A DNA stretch of 64,000 nt from CBDCUW01 sp965222745 (GTDB taxonomy: Bacteria > Planctomycetota > Planctomycetia > Pirellulales > Pirellulaceae). The notes below the pieces were generated by a model. The model saw nothing but the letters and a program-made list of their open reading frames with translations, was not told where the DNA came from and did not search any database. Shown in pieces: positions 43,179 to 53,600 of this stretch. The DNA lies in assembly GCA_965222745.1 (NCBI GenBank), contig CBDCUW010000003.1, forward strand, positions 248,001 to 312,000, given 5' to 3'. The translations under genes and the position numbers were made by a program. Position 1 is the stretch's first letter; the number at the start of each line of letters is the position of its first letter.

Positions 43179-43499
43179 TCGCGTGTCGACCAGATCGTCT
43201 TGGCCGATCGGCGTACAAGTGATTCGGCGACGGCGCTGGAGTTCCAAAAATCGATTGACGGTAACTCGCCTTAACCAGCCGCGAAACGAACCCCGCTGCC
43301 GGTAGCGGAAATCGGGAAGTTTGGCGACCAGCAGCGCGAGAACGTCCTGCACCAATTCTCCCGCCGCTTCGGCCGACAATCCGCTGCGGATCCCCCAGCG
43401 ATAAATCATCGGAGTATAAAGCTGCACGAACCGATCCCAAGCCTCCTGGTCGTCACGCGACCGCAGCCGCTGCAGTAGAGAGATCGATGTTGTGTACAT
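43108..43499 (-). pseudogene. Truncated ECF sigma factor
   Basis: From the ATG at 43499 the frame encodes the beginning of a planctomycete-type ECF sigma factor: MYTTSISLLQRLRSRDDQEAWDRFVQLYTPMIYRWG, ELVQDVLALLVAKLP and SFRGWLRRVTVNRFLELQRRR (region 2), then PASFVEEEEYRE. Such proteins normally continue with a linker and region 4 (helix-turn-helix). Here no region 4 follows on any minus-strand frame; the downstream DNA belongs to the convergent peptidase stump. The formal frame runs to 42918 with unrelated sequence. Without region 4 it could not recognise -35 elements, so it is likely inactive. Confidence 0.7.
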
Positions 43500-43530
43500 G
43501 GAAGGCAGGGCTTCGCAGCAGGAAAGTGGA

Positions 43531-43605
43531 ACCATGTAGGCCGACTTGTCCCCAAGTCGGCGATCCTGGTATTTGCCGACTTGGGGACAAGTCGGTCTAC
43601 ATGGT
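43531..43605. repeat. 31-bp inverted repeat of the GCCGACTTG family
   Basis: Arms 43531-43561 and 43575-43605 are complementary over 31 bases with one mismatch, beginning ACCATGTAGG. Each arm is itself a palindrome (GCCGACTTG, then CAAGTCGGC with one extra base in the loop). It lies between the sigma stump start and the CRTAC stop. Confidence 0.8.
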
Positions 43606-43620
43606 TTGGACGCTACATGA

Positions 43621-46600
43621 TCAGGGTACTTCAAACAGGGTGTAGGGTTCTTGCTCGTTTTCGACGATCAGTAATCTTTGGTTTGCCGGCAGCTGCTTGA
43701 AATGCTGCTGCTTGCCGGTTGGCCAATCGACGGTGACTTCGTCGATGCTGCTTGAGTGGCCCAGTCCGAAACAAACGATGTTTTCGTTGCGGCTGAGGTA
43801 GCCGTCGCCGGCGGTGACCCAGGCGGTCCATTCGTTTCCGCCCGCTCGGACGTGAACTCGCGCGCCGATACTGTCTCGCTCCGATATTTTTCCGACAAGC
43901 CGGATTTGCAACCAGTGATGATCCGACGGAGTCTCGTTGATCAGTAGCGCCGTCGGTTGCTCCACGTGGGTGATCACAAAGTCCAGTTTGCCGTCCTGGT
44001 TGAAATCGAGTTTCGCGAGCCCGCGTCCCACGTGGTGGTTGCCGCAGTAGCCGGGCGATTCCGCGAAGTCGATCAGGCGAAATTGATCGCCCAAGTTTTG
44101 GAACAATTGCAGCGGTTGCCGGTAAGTTCCACGAATCGATTTCGCGTCATCAAGGTGTCCGTTGGTGGCGACCAGATCGAGTCGACCGTCGTTGTCGTAG
44201 TCGATCGCCTGCGACCCGAATCCGACAAGGTTCCTGCTCGCTGCACCAAGACGGTATTGGACGTTTCGATCCTGGTACGCGTCTTCTTTGTTCAAATAGA
44301 GATTCGAGTTTTCGTTTTCGTAGTTGGTGATGTGAATATCGAGCGTCCCGCTTCGATCAAAGTCACCGGTCGCGATGCCCATCGCTCCGGTTGCCCCGCC
44401 AGAAAACCCGTACGCGCATCCGAGCAGCGGCGCGGTGTCCGAAAGCTGGTTGCCAGACGGATTCTGCCTCCAAAGCTGATTGGGGAACGTATCGTTTCCA
44501 ACAAAAACTTCGTTTCCGTCCGAGCCGTCGAAGTCGGTGATCACGACGCCCAGGCCGGCGCATGCTTCACTGAGAGCACTCAGGGTTTGGACTTCCAATT
44601 CAAACCTTCCGCGCCCGTCGTTCTTGACCAGCCAATCGGGGCAGGGATCGAAATTGTTGGGCGACACCGTCAACTTCACTCGTCCCGCTTCGTCGACCGG
44701 CGGTTTCACCGTCATGGTCGGATCATCGACATAAAAAACCTGAAACAGGTCGGGCAGCCGGTCACCGGTGATGTCCGCCAGAGCCGCTGAGGTTGGTACA
44801 CGGTTTGTGTCGGGCTGTGGATCGATCGGGTGGCCCGCGAAGGTTCCGTCACCATTGTTGATCATCAGCATGTTGACTCCGATATTCGCGACGATCAGAT
44901 CAGCAAATCCGTCTTGATTCCAATCACCGGTTGTCACGCCGATGCTGTATTGGTGTTCCAGCAAGGATGCTTGGTCGGTGACATCGGCCAGCCGCCCGCC
45001 GCGATGCTGGAACAGCTGGTTGGTTTGTGTACCGCGAAAGGTCGGCGGATCGCCGCCTCCCTGTGCGAGGTAAAGATCGGGCGCGCCGTCAAGGTCATAG
45101 TCCAAGACAGCGACGCCGCCGCCAAGCGTTTGATAAATGGAGAAACGCTGCTTGATCGGTTGGCTTTCAACGTGAAAGGTGTGGTGCAAACCAACACTCG
45201 CTGCGCCATCCACAAATCGGCCCGCAACGACGCTGGGTGGTTCGATCTCTTTTCGGACCGGATCGAGCGGCGCGGAAACCGGTTCGATTTTCGGCAATGG
45301 GTAGGCATCGATATCGAGTCCACACAAACGCGCTTGCTGATCGGGGAACGCGGTTTTGGACGTCAACAATTGTTGACGCTGCTGGTTTAGCTTTTGCATT
45401 TCCGATAGTGGCGCGCCTTGATAGTGGCCGCGAATCGAGCGCCACAGCAGTGATTCCAGTGGCCGCTTTTGTTTCAGCAGCATGCTGGCCAATTCTTCCA
45501 TCGCATCGAGGTCGGGCTGATCGGCGGTGGCAACGCGATTGTTCGTGTCGATGATGTTGCGAACTTCATTCCAGCGGTCGAACCACTTTTGAGCTCCCTC
45601 GTCATCGCCCAACGTCGCCAGCGTCTGTCGCATTCTGCTCATCGAAACCATATCGGTTGGATCGCGATCGATCGCTTCGGCAAGCGCCCGAGCCGCCTGC
45701 TTGAATTTTCGCTGGCTGACGAGGTGGGTGCCCAGCGCGGCCCAGTATTCGGCATGCTGATGGGTCTGCTGATTCGTTTGGGAAAGCCACCAATGAAATT
45801 TGGCGTCTTCTTGTGCTTCGGCAACGATGCGGCCATACAGCGCGACGATCGCGGGCGGGGCCGATCCGTCGGCAATCGATGGATACAACAGTTCGGCCGC
45901 CTGTTGATACTCTTCGTCATTCAGAAGCTTCCTTGCTTCGCCCCACGGTCCGATCGGCCAGTAAGGGTATTGGCCTGCCGCGGTAGCGGGCGAACCGGTT
46001 GGTTCGTCGTACATAGCAACGCTCAGTGCAATCAGGGCGTGCAATTCGTCCTGGCGAACATTGCCAAGCCTGCAAAGCTGGCGAATGTGCCGCCCGGCTT
46101 CGTGACGACGACCTTGCCGGTTCAGCAAGTACGCCAGTTGCCGCAGCGCCGGAGCCGCACTGGGGGCGCGTGTGAGCACTTCGCGATACCGCCGCTCGGC
46201 TTCGTCATAACGTTTCAACTGAAAGCACCAATCGGCCGATTGTCCCAGCGCGGGCAAACCGGCCTCGGGATGATCGGCTGGAATTTCGTCCAGCAGGTCG
46301 ACCGCTTCTGCTAGTTTGCCCGCCTGGGCTTCGATGCCAGCGACCCTGAACAGAACCTCCACATCTTGTGGATTGACCAGCAACAGTTTTCGTAATTCGG
46401 CTGATGCGGCCGAGAAGTCCTGCTGGCCTGCCAGTTCGTCCGCTTTCGCGATCACCGCGTCCCGATCAAGGATTTCTGGTTTCGCGTTGTCTGTCTGGCC
46501 GTCTGCTGGCTGAGTCTTTGGCGTCGATGCGGGCGGGTCGTTGCCAGGTTTTTTGGTTGTTGACTTCGTGCCGCATCCCGTCGTGGTCGTGATCAGCAGG

Positions 46601-46668
46601 GCGAACATCAGAAGATGCATTGCGGTGGCCGCGGGAATTCCTGGTGGCGCTGTGATGAAGATCCTCAT
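43621..46668 (-). CDS. TPR and CRTAC (FG-GAP/VCBS, ASPIC/UnbV) lipoprotein
   Basis: 1015 residues from the ATG at 46668; the open frame continues to 47265 but that part translates intergenic repeats. The N-terminus has a lipoprotein signal (MHLLMFALLITTTTGCG with the lipobox Cys), an alternative start being 46620. Residues about 65-440 form TPR repeats (QDFSAASAELRKLLLVNPQDVEVLFRVAG; YDEAERRYREVLTRAPSAAPALRQLAYLL). From about 495 there are FG-GAP-like calcium repeats (VAVLDYDLDGAPDLYLAQGG; GVTTGDWNQDGFADLIVANIG; ATGDFDRSGTLDIHITNYEN). The end is the ASPIC/UnbV domain (HHWLQIRLVGKISERDSIGARVHVRAG to the C-terminus). It is a surface or periplasmic protein probably binding calcium and a polymer or partner proteins. 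Confidence 0.87.
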   Translation of the reverse strand: MRIFITAPPGIPAATAMHLLMFALLITTTTGCGTKSTTKKPGNDPPASTPKTQPADGQTDNAKPEILDRDAVIAKADELAGQQDFSAASAELRKLLLVNPQDVEVLFRVAGIEAQAGKLAEAVDLLDEIPADHPEAGLPALGQSADWCFQLKRYDEAERRYREVLTRAPSAAPALRQLAYLLNRQGRRHEAGRHIRQLCRLGNVRQDELHALIALSVAMYDEPTGSPATAAGQYPYWPIGPWGEARKLLNDEEYQQAAELLYPSIADGSAPPAIVALYGRIVAEAQEDAKFHWWLSQTNQQTHQHAEYWAALGTHLVSQRKFKQAARALAEAIDRDPTDMVSMSRMRQTLATLGDDEGAQKWFDRWNEVRNIIDTNNRVATADQPDLDAMEELASMLLKQKRPLESLLWRSIRGHYQGAPLSEMQKLNQQRQQLLTSKTAFPDQQARLCGLDIDAYPLPKIEPVSAPLDPVRKEIEPPSVVAGRFVDGAASVGLHHTFHVESQPIKQRFSIYQTLGGGVAVLDYDLDGAPDLYLAQGGGDPPTFRGTQTNQLFQHRGGRLADVTDQASLLEHQYSIGVTTGDWNQDGFADLIVANIGVNMLMINNGDGTFAGHPIDPQPDTNRVPTSAALADITGDRLPDLFQVFYVDDPTMTVKPPVDEAGRVKLTVSPNNFDPCPDWLVKNDGRGRFELEVQTLSALSEACAGLGVVITDFDGSDGNEVFVGNDTFPNQLWRQNPSGNQLSDTAPLLGCAYGFSGGATGAMGIATGDFDRSGTLDIHITNYENENSNLYLNKEDAYQDRNVQYRLGAASRNLVGFGSQAIDYDNDGRLDLVATNGHLDDAKSIRGTYRQPLQLFQNLGDQFRLIDFAESPGYCGNHHVGRGLAKLDFNQDGKLDFVITHVEQPTALLINETPSDHHWLQIRLVGKISERDSIGARVHVRAGGNEWTAWVTAGDGYLSRNENIVCFGLGHSSSIDEVTVDWPTGKQQHFKQLPANQRLLIVENEQEPYTLFEVP

Positions 46669-46779
46669 GCTTCTTTTCGGCACATAAAAGAACGGCGAGA
46701 TTGTTGCGGCGAATTCTACACTGATAGCGGCGAAGTTTCGCACAAATTCGCTGCTGCAAAATCTCCTCTTTTCTTTTTT

Positions 46780-46856
46780 GTGCCTTGGTGCCTTCGTGTG
46801 AGCTTTTTTCGCACACCAATGCGCTCGAAGAGGCTCACACGAAGGCACCAAGGCAC
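46780..46856. repeat. 24-bp perfect inverted repeat
   Basis: Arms 46780-46803 and 46833-46856 are perfectly complementary; the arm begins GTGCCTTGGTGCCTTCGTG. The outer flanks are T-rich and A/G-rich and extend the pairing imperfectly. The sequence resembles a dispersed CTTGGTGCCTTCGTG-type repeat seen in various bacteria. It stands upstream of the CRTAC gene on its non-coding side. Confidence 0.8.
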
Positions 46857-46959
46857 GAAGAAGAAAAGGAAGGGGAAAAAAGGCGGAGGTGCCAGGGAGG
46901 GGTGCACGCACGCTAGTCGGATGAAGCTGCCGGAGCAGGGAAATCGGTGAAGCGACCAG

Positions 46960-47293
46960 GGTTTGCTCTTCGGGCCGAAGGTCCAGCACTTTGCTTCGCC
47001 CAGGGTGAGGCAACGTGAGTTTTACGAACGTTGGCGCTACCCTGGGGTTTGCAACGTCTCCCATCGTCCCGATCCTGTCGAGCATGGCGGCAAAGCCGCC
47101 ATGCTCGACAGGATCGGGAATCGAGTTGCCCGCCCGAGGTCCCAGGGCAGCGGTGTTGCTCGCAAGACTCGCAAAACCTCGCCCTGGGCTAAACAAATGG
47201 CTGCACCTTCGGTGCGTAACAGACAACAGACCAGGCCGACCACTGCTCTGCTCGTCGATGCGCAACCAATCCGATCAGCGTGCCTGCACCCGC
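46960..47293 (-). repeat. Large structured dispersed repeat, copy 2
   Basis: Reverse-orientation homologue of 1250-1615. Central hairpin arms 47068-47091 and 47095-47118 (24 bp perfect). Flanking stems are CCCAGGGT (46999-47006) with ACCCTGGG (47039-47046), and CCCAGGGC (47141-47148) with GCCCTGGG (47181-47188). The hairpin GCACCTTCGGTGC-type sequence lies near 47203-47215. The minus-strand frame through it gave a false 200-residue N-terminal extension of the CRTAC protein. Confidence 0.75.
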
Positions 47294-47686
47294 CAGGAAG
47301 AGAGCGGCGGATCGGCCCTCCAGATTGGCGAGTGCAGCCCTCTTGTGTTACACTTGTTTTGGACGCATCTGCGTCTAGGCATGAGGGTCCGCCGATTCAC
47401 CTGTGGGGAGTCGGCAGACCCTTTTTCTTTTGCCATTCCGCTTTGCGATCGGTGCCGGTCCGAGGGCCAAAACCACCGGTGCTACAACCGGCATAAGTGA
47501 CACGATCAGCGTCACATCAACCGCCTGCCTCTGTTGCTGCGACTTCGATTGCGGACCGGCGATCAGGGCAACGTACGGTTTCTATTGATTGACTGTGTCA
47601 ATTCGACCGGCCGCTGTGGGGTTTTGTACCGAGGTTCGATCGGTCGTTTCATCGCAACAGAGTTGAGCACCAAGAGAGTGGGCGGG
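47294..47686. other. Upstream region of the giant surface protein gene
   Basis: About 390 bases containing a small hairpin GACGCATCTGCGTC and a direct GTGACACGATCAGCGTCAC palindrome. TTGACT near 47589 could be part of a promoter, but no matching -10 is clear. Short frames here are not convincing genes. Confidence 0.4.
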
Positions 47687-50600
47687 ATGGAACAGCGAAG
47701 AGTTTTTGACTTTTATCAGCTGGAGGACCGGATCCTTCTGAATGCTGAGGGTGTGGATTCGGCTGAAGTGGCTGCCGCTGATGTGGAAGAGGAGATTTCC
47801 GCTTCCCTGATGGCAGAGGTCGAGGGGTCAGCCGAAGCGACGCAGAATCAGGAAACATCGGTCAACCAGGACTCCGAAGAGATCGCTGCTGCGCTGACGT
47901 TCGATCCAGCACTTCCGTTGGAAGTGGTGTTCGTGGATGCCGGGGTGAACGACGCGGAAAGCCTTCTTGATGGGCTGCGCGGCGATAGCGACGGGTCAAC
48001 ACAGTGGGTGGTGGTCGAAATTGGTGCCGATGAAGATGGTGTGGAGCGGATCACTGCGACGCTGTCGCAGCTGTCCGGCGTGGATGCGGTTCATGTCGTC
48101 AGCCATGGCGATGGCAGCGGAATTTGGCTTGGCAATACCCGCTTGGATGCCGACTCGTCACAAGGCTATGCAGGCCAAATCGCTTCCTGGGCCGATTCGC
48201 TTGATACCGACGCCGATTTGCTGTTGTACGGATGCGATCTGGCGAGCACGGATGACGGTCGCGCGCTGATCGATTCGATCGCCGCATTGTGCCAGTGCGA
48301 CGTCGCGGCCAGCGATGATGCAACGGGACATCAGTCGCTTGGTGGTGACTGGGAGCTGGAATACGAAGCGGGTGTGATCGAAACCGGGGTCGCCTTCAGT
48401 TCCGCTGCACAATCAGCCTGGTATGAAACTCTCGATATCACCACGGGATTGGTCGGCGATTGGACTTTCGATGCGGATGCAACAGATGCCAGCGGCAACA
48501 ATTACGACGGTACGCTCAGCGGTGATGCCACGATCGACATCACGGATATCACGGATCAGATTGGGGAGGGAAAACTCTCGCTGGACGGAACGGGTGACTA
48601 TGTCAGTCTCGATTCACACCTCTCCGGTTTCAGTGGGCTGACCGAAGGAACGATTTCCGCGTGGGTTCAGCTCACCGATACCGGCGAAAACACGATCTTT
48701 GGCATTTCGGACAAAGGTGAATTTGGGGATCTCGCAAAACTCTCCATCGAGTCCGGTCAGTTGAAGTGGCTCAACCTGAACGACGCCGCTGACAACGTCA
48801 TCGTTTACAGCACGCCGACTGTGAACGACGGTACCTGGCGCCATGTTGCGGTCTCGGTCAGCTCCGCCGGCAACAAACTGTACATTGATGGGCAGCTTGT
48901 CAGCGTCAGTTACACACAGGGAAGTGCGACAACCACCAGCTTCTTTGATGACCTGACCGATGTGGATGCCATCGATATCGGGCGATCCGTTCGCGGTGAC
49001 AGTGTCGAGTCAGAATTCAGCGGCCAGATGGACGAGGTGCGAGTGTACAGTCGCGCTCTTACCGATGCCGATATCGCAGAGCTTGCCGCTGAGAATCCAA
49101 CCGCGGTGAACGATGCCGCGACGACCAGTTTCAATACCGCCGTCAATATCGACGTGACGGCGAACGATTCTGATCTGGATGGTGAAACGATCACCGTCTT
49201 GGACGTCAGCAATCCCACCAACGGAACCGTTGTCAATAACGGTGACGGGACCGTCACCTACACGCCCGACGCCGAGTTTGCCGGTTCAGATAGTTTCTCG
49301 TATCTGGCGGCCGATCTTGATGAAACGGTCAGCTATTGGCGGCTCGATGGAGACGCGATTGACGCGGTTGGTAGCAACGATGGCGTCGTTACAGGGGCAA
49401 CCACGGTGGAGGGCAACTATGGCGACGCTCTTCATTTTGATGAAGTCGATGATCACGTGACGATCTCGGACTTCGGATACACCGATAGTTTTTCCATGTC
49501 GTTTCAATTCAAGATAGACGACAACTCAGGTTCGCTGTTTCAGTACATTTACAGTCATGGGGACATCAACTCGACCAACAGTTTGAACATATTTTTAAAC
49601 GAGGATTCACATGGAACCGATCCCAACATGTTGCGGACGGTCATCCGCGATTTCAACGACACCCTTGACAATACGGCGCTCGAATTCGACGTCAGCAGTA
49701 TCATCGGCGACGGAGATTGGCATACCTACACGTTGACGGTTGCGGCGGGTGGGGGCGCCAAGGTTTATCTGGATGGAACGCTGCAAAATAGCGATGCGAC
49801 TCGTGGTGGCGACACTTTCGATCCGGCCGGCAATCTGTACCTTGGAGCTCGCCAAGATCTTAATGCCGATCGCCGCTACGGCGGCGATCTTGATAGCGTT
49901 CAAGTTTTCAATCGTTCGCTCAGCGCAAGCCAAGTGGACGATCTGCACAAGGGAGGCACTTCGCTTGGTACCGTCGATGTGGCGGTGACTGGAACGACAT
50001 CGGGAACAGCGATCTGGCGTGATTCCGGCGACTCAAGTCCCAACACGAACGATTGGGATGGCAGCAGTTTCGGAACCACCTCCGATTCTGCAAGTGTCGG
50101 TAGTTTTCGGATTCTTGATTCGGCAGCGGCGCCCACTCGTGATGAGATCATCACCGTGGGGGTGGAAAGCACCATTGGTTTCGTTCGAGCGGAGATGTGG
50201 GATGGAACTTCTTGGTCCGCCCTTCCTTTCAATGACCTGGGGATTTCGTTTGACACCGCGCACCAAAACTTTGACGTCGCCTATGAGAGCCAGAGTGGTG
50301 ATGCGATTCTCGTTTGGGACAACGGATCCGGTGGGACCAACAGCGTTTCGTATCGAGTTTGGGACGGGACGACCTGGAGTGCGGAACAGACCATCAGCGC
50401 ACCGGATGCGGGAACGGCGCGAGAGATTCGGCTTACAAGTGACCCGACTAGTGACGAGATGGTGTTGCTGGTCAGCGATGATGGCACCGACGAATGGGCG
50501 GCAGTGTGGAATGGTTCCAGCTGGGGCAATACCGTGGTGCTTGATACGGCGAACACTGGTGATCACACAGAGATCGCGGTCGCCTACGAGAGCCAGTCCG

Positions 50601-53600
50601 GTGATGCGATCGTGATCTACGATGCCGCGACCAACGGTAGTGATTTGAACTATCAGGTTTGGAATGGTGCCGGTTGGAGCGGCCCGCAATCGCTCGGCGC
50701 ACCGCTTGGCGCTTATGGAGACAATGATGCCGAGCACGTGACCATCGCATCGGACGCCACCAGCGACCGAATCGCGGTGGGAGTGGTCACCGCTGGTACA
50801 ACAACGGAAACCTGGTTTGCGGTTTGGGATGGAGACGCCTGGGGCAATGAACTGCTTGCGACCACGGTTGGTTTCAGTGGCAATTCGCTGAGCACTGCTG
50901 TCGGATTCGAGAGCCAATCGGGTGATCTGCTGGTGACTTACAGTGAAGGTGTTACCACGCCGCGATATCAGACGTGGTCCAGCGGCAGCGGGTGGTCCGG
51001 CGAACTGAGTGCACCCGACATTGGGGGATATGCTCGGGTGATGACGCTTGCTTCGGATCCCAACACCGACGCATTGATGCTGGGCGTGCAGGACAGCGGC
51101 AGCGATTTGAACTATGTCCTCTGGGACGGTGCTTCTTGGGGGACTGTGACGGAATTGTCAACGAACACCGGCGAAACCGCGATTCGCCCCTTTAGCTTTA
51201 CGTTCGATGCCTTTACCGCACCGACAGACTTGCAAGCGACCGCAACCAATTCCGGCGGGTTGAGCCTGAACGAAGACGGCGGCAACGATGCCTACCTGAT
51301 CGCCGACGACGGTGGCGCGATCCTGGGCGGATTGACGGAGCTGACCGCCGAAGTTCGCTTCTCGATGGATTCCTTCACTAACAGCACAAACTTCTTTTCC
51401 TACGCCACCGCCGGTGACGACAACGTTTTCAAATTCAACATTCGCGACGATGGTGACCTGAGCGTCAGCATCAACAGCGTCGAGGTCAACTCGTCGGCGA
51501 TGGACTACCGCCTGCTCGCCGACGGCGCGCAACACACACTCTCGGTCACCTGGGACAGCGCGGGTGGATTGTGGGAGATGTTTGTGGATGGAGTGTCAGT
51601 CGATAGTGGCAGCGGGTTGGAATCGGGCGTAACCCTGTCCGGCGGTGGGGTCCTGGTGATGGGCAACGACCAGGATAGCGTCGACGGTGGATACGATCCC
51701 GCGGCAGAAGCGGCTGCAACTCTGTACGACGCCCGAATCTTTAGCGACGTGAGATCTGCCTCTGAGATCGCCGATTACCACAACCGCACGCTTGCCAGCA
51801 GCGAAAGTGGCATGATCGCAAATTGGACGTTCAATGACCTCGACACGTCCGGTGTGATCGTCGATACGGTGAGCGGAAACAACTTGACGGTGAAAAACGT
51901 GGGCGCTGGTGGAGGGTTTGTCAGCAGTACACCGGAGTTGACACTGGAGGTGCGCGAAACCGCTACCAATGGAACGGCGATCGGCACGCTGGTTGGAGTC
52001 GACCCCGATGTTGTCGAGACCTTTACCTACAGCCTGACCGACGACGCGGGCGGACGGTTCGATATCGCGGCCAGCACCGGCGTGATCACGGTCGCCGATA
52101 CCGCGTCCATCGAATACTCTTTGGCGACGACTCACAGCATTACTGTCGAAGTCGCCGATTCGACAGGTCCAACCTACGACGAAACATTCACCATCACCGT
52201 GCTTCCAAGCATTGTCACGGTGGATACGACCTCCGACTACGGCAGCGGCGATGCACAGTACGGCGATACGTCCTCCATCGCGGCGCTGTTGGCGAACAAA
52301 GGAAGTGACGGCAAGATTTCGCTGCGCGAGGCGATTGACGCGGTCAACAACACCGAGAACGCGGGAACGCCCGACGAAATTCATTTCGAAATCACCGACG
52401 CGCTGGTTGGCGGTGCGCATACGATCGCTGTTTTGTCCGGTGGTCTGCCGGTGATCACCGATGCCGTGGTGATTGACGGAACCACCGATGCCGATTTTTC
52501 ATCGACTCCGATCATTGTGCTGGACGGAAGTGCCACCACCACGGGCGTTGAGGGCCTGGTGCTCGGTTCGGGCAGCGACGGCAGCACGATTCGTGGATTG
52601 GTCATCAACCAATTCAACGACGACGGAATCCAGATCAATTCTGACAACAACACGATTGTCGGTAACTTCATCGGTACCGATGTCACCGGCACGTTGGACC
52701 GGGGCAATCTGGATGATGGCATTGATATCGGTGGGTCGAACAACACCATCGGTGGTCTGACCGCCGCGGATCGCAATGTTATCTCCGGCAACGAATTTGA
52801 CGGAATTGAAATTGCCGGTTTCGGAGTGACCGGGAACGTTGTCCTGGGCAATTACATCGGCACGGACGTGACCGGTTCGGTGAAACTTGGTAACGCCGAC
52901 GACGGAATTCAAATCAACGGCGGTGCGACAGGCAACATCATCGGAGGAACGGCCGCCGGTGCGGGCAACGTCATTTCCGGAAACGATGCGTCGGGAATCA
53001 TCATCGACGGTATCGGGACGGACGGAAATACGATTCAAGGCAACTTGATCGGTACCGACGCGACGGGCACTTTCGATCTGGGCAACACGCAATACGGCAT
53101 CATCGTTTCCGGCGGCGCGACGAATACTCAAATCGGCGGCACCACCGCCGAGACACGTAATGTCATCTCCGGAAACAATTTCAGCGGAATCAACATCACC
53201 GGAGCCGGCACGGATGGAAATGTCATCGAGGGCAATTATATCGGCACCGACATCACTGGCGCCGTCGATCTGGGCAATACCTTTCACGGCATCAACATTT
53301 CGAGCGCCGCCGCCAACAACCGGATCGGCGGCACAGCGACCGACGCGGGCAACTTGATCGCCTACAACAACAACGATGGCGTCGTGATCACGTCCACCAG
53401 CAGCGGTAACGCGATTCTGGGCAACGACATTCATACCAACGGTGACAGTGGAATCGACCTGAACAATGACGGCGTCACGTTCAACGACGCGGGCGATGCC
53501 GACACCGGGGGCAACGATCTGCTCAATTTTCCGGTGATCACGAATGTGGTTCAAAACGGTTCCGACCTGGACTTGACCATCGACGTCGACCTGCCGGCGG

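Noticed and set aside
46669..47265. N-terminal extension of the CRTAC frame
   Set aside because: It translates repeat sequence (copy 2 of the large element and a long hairpin) and precedes a normal lipoprotein signal.
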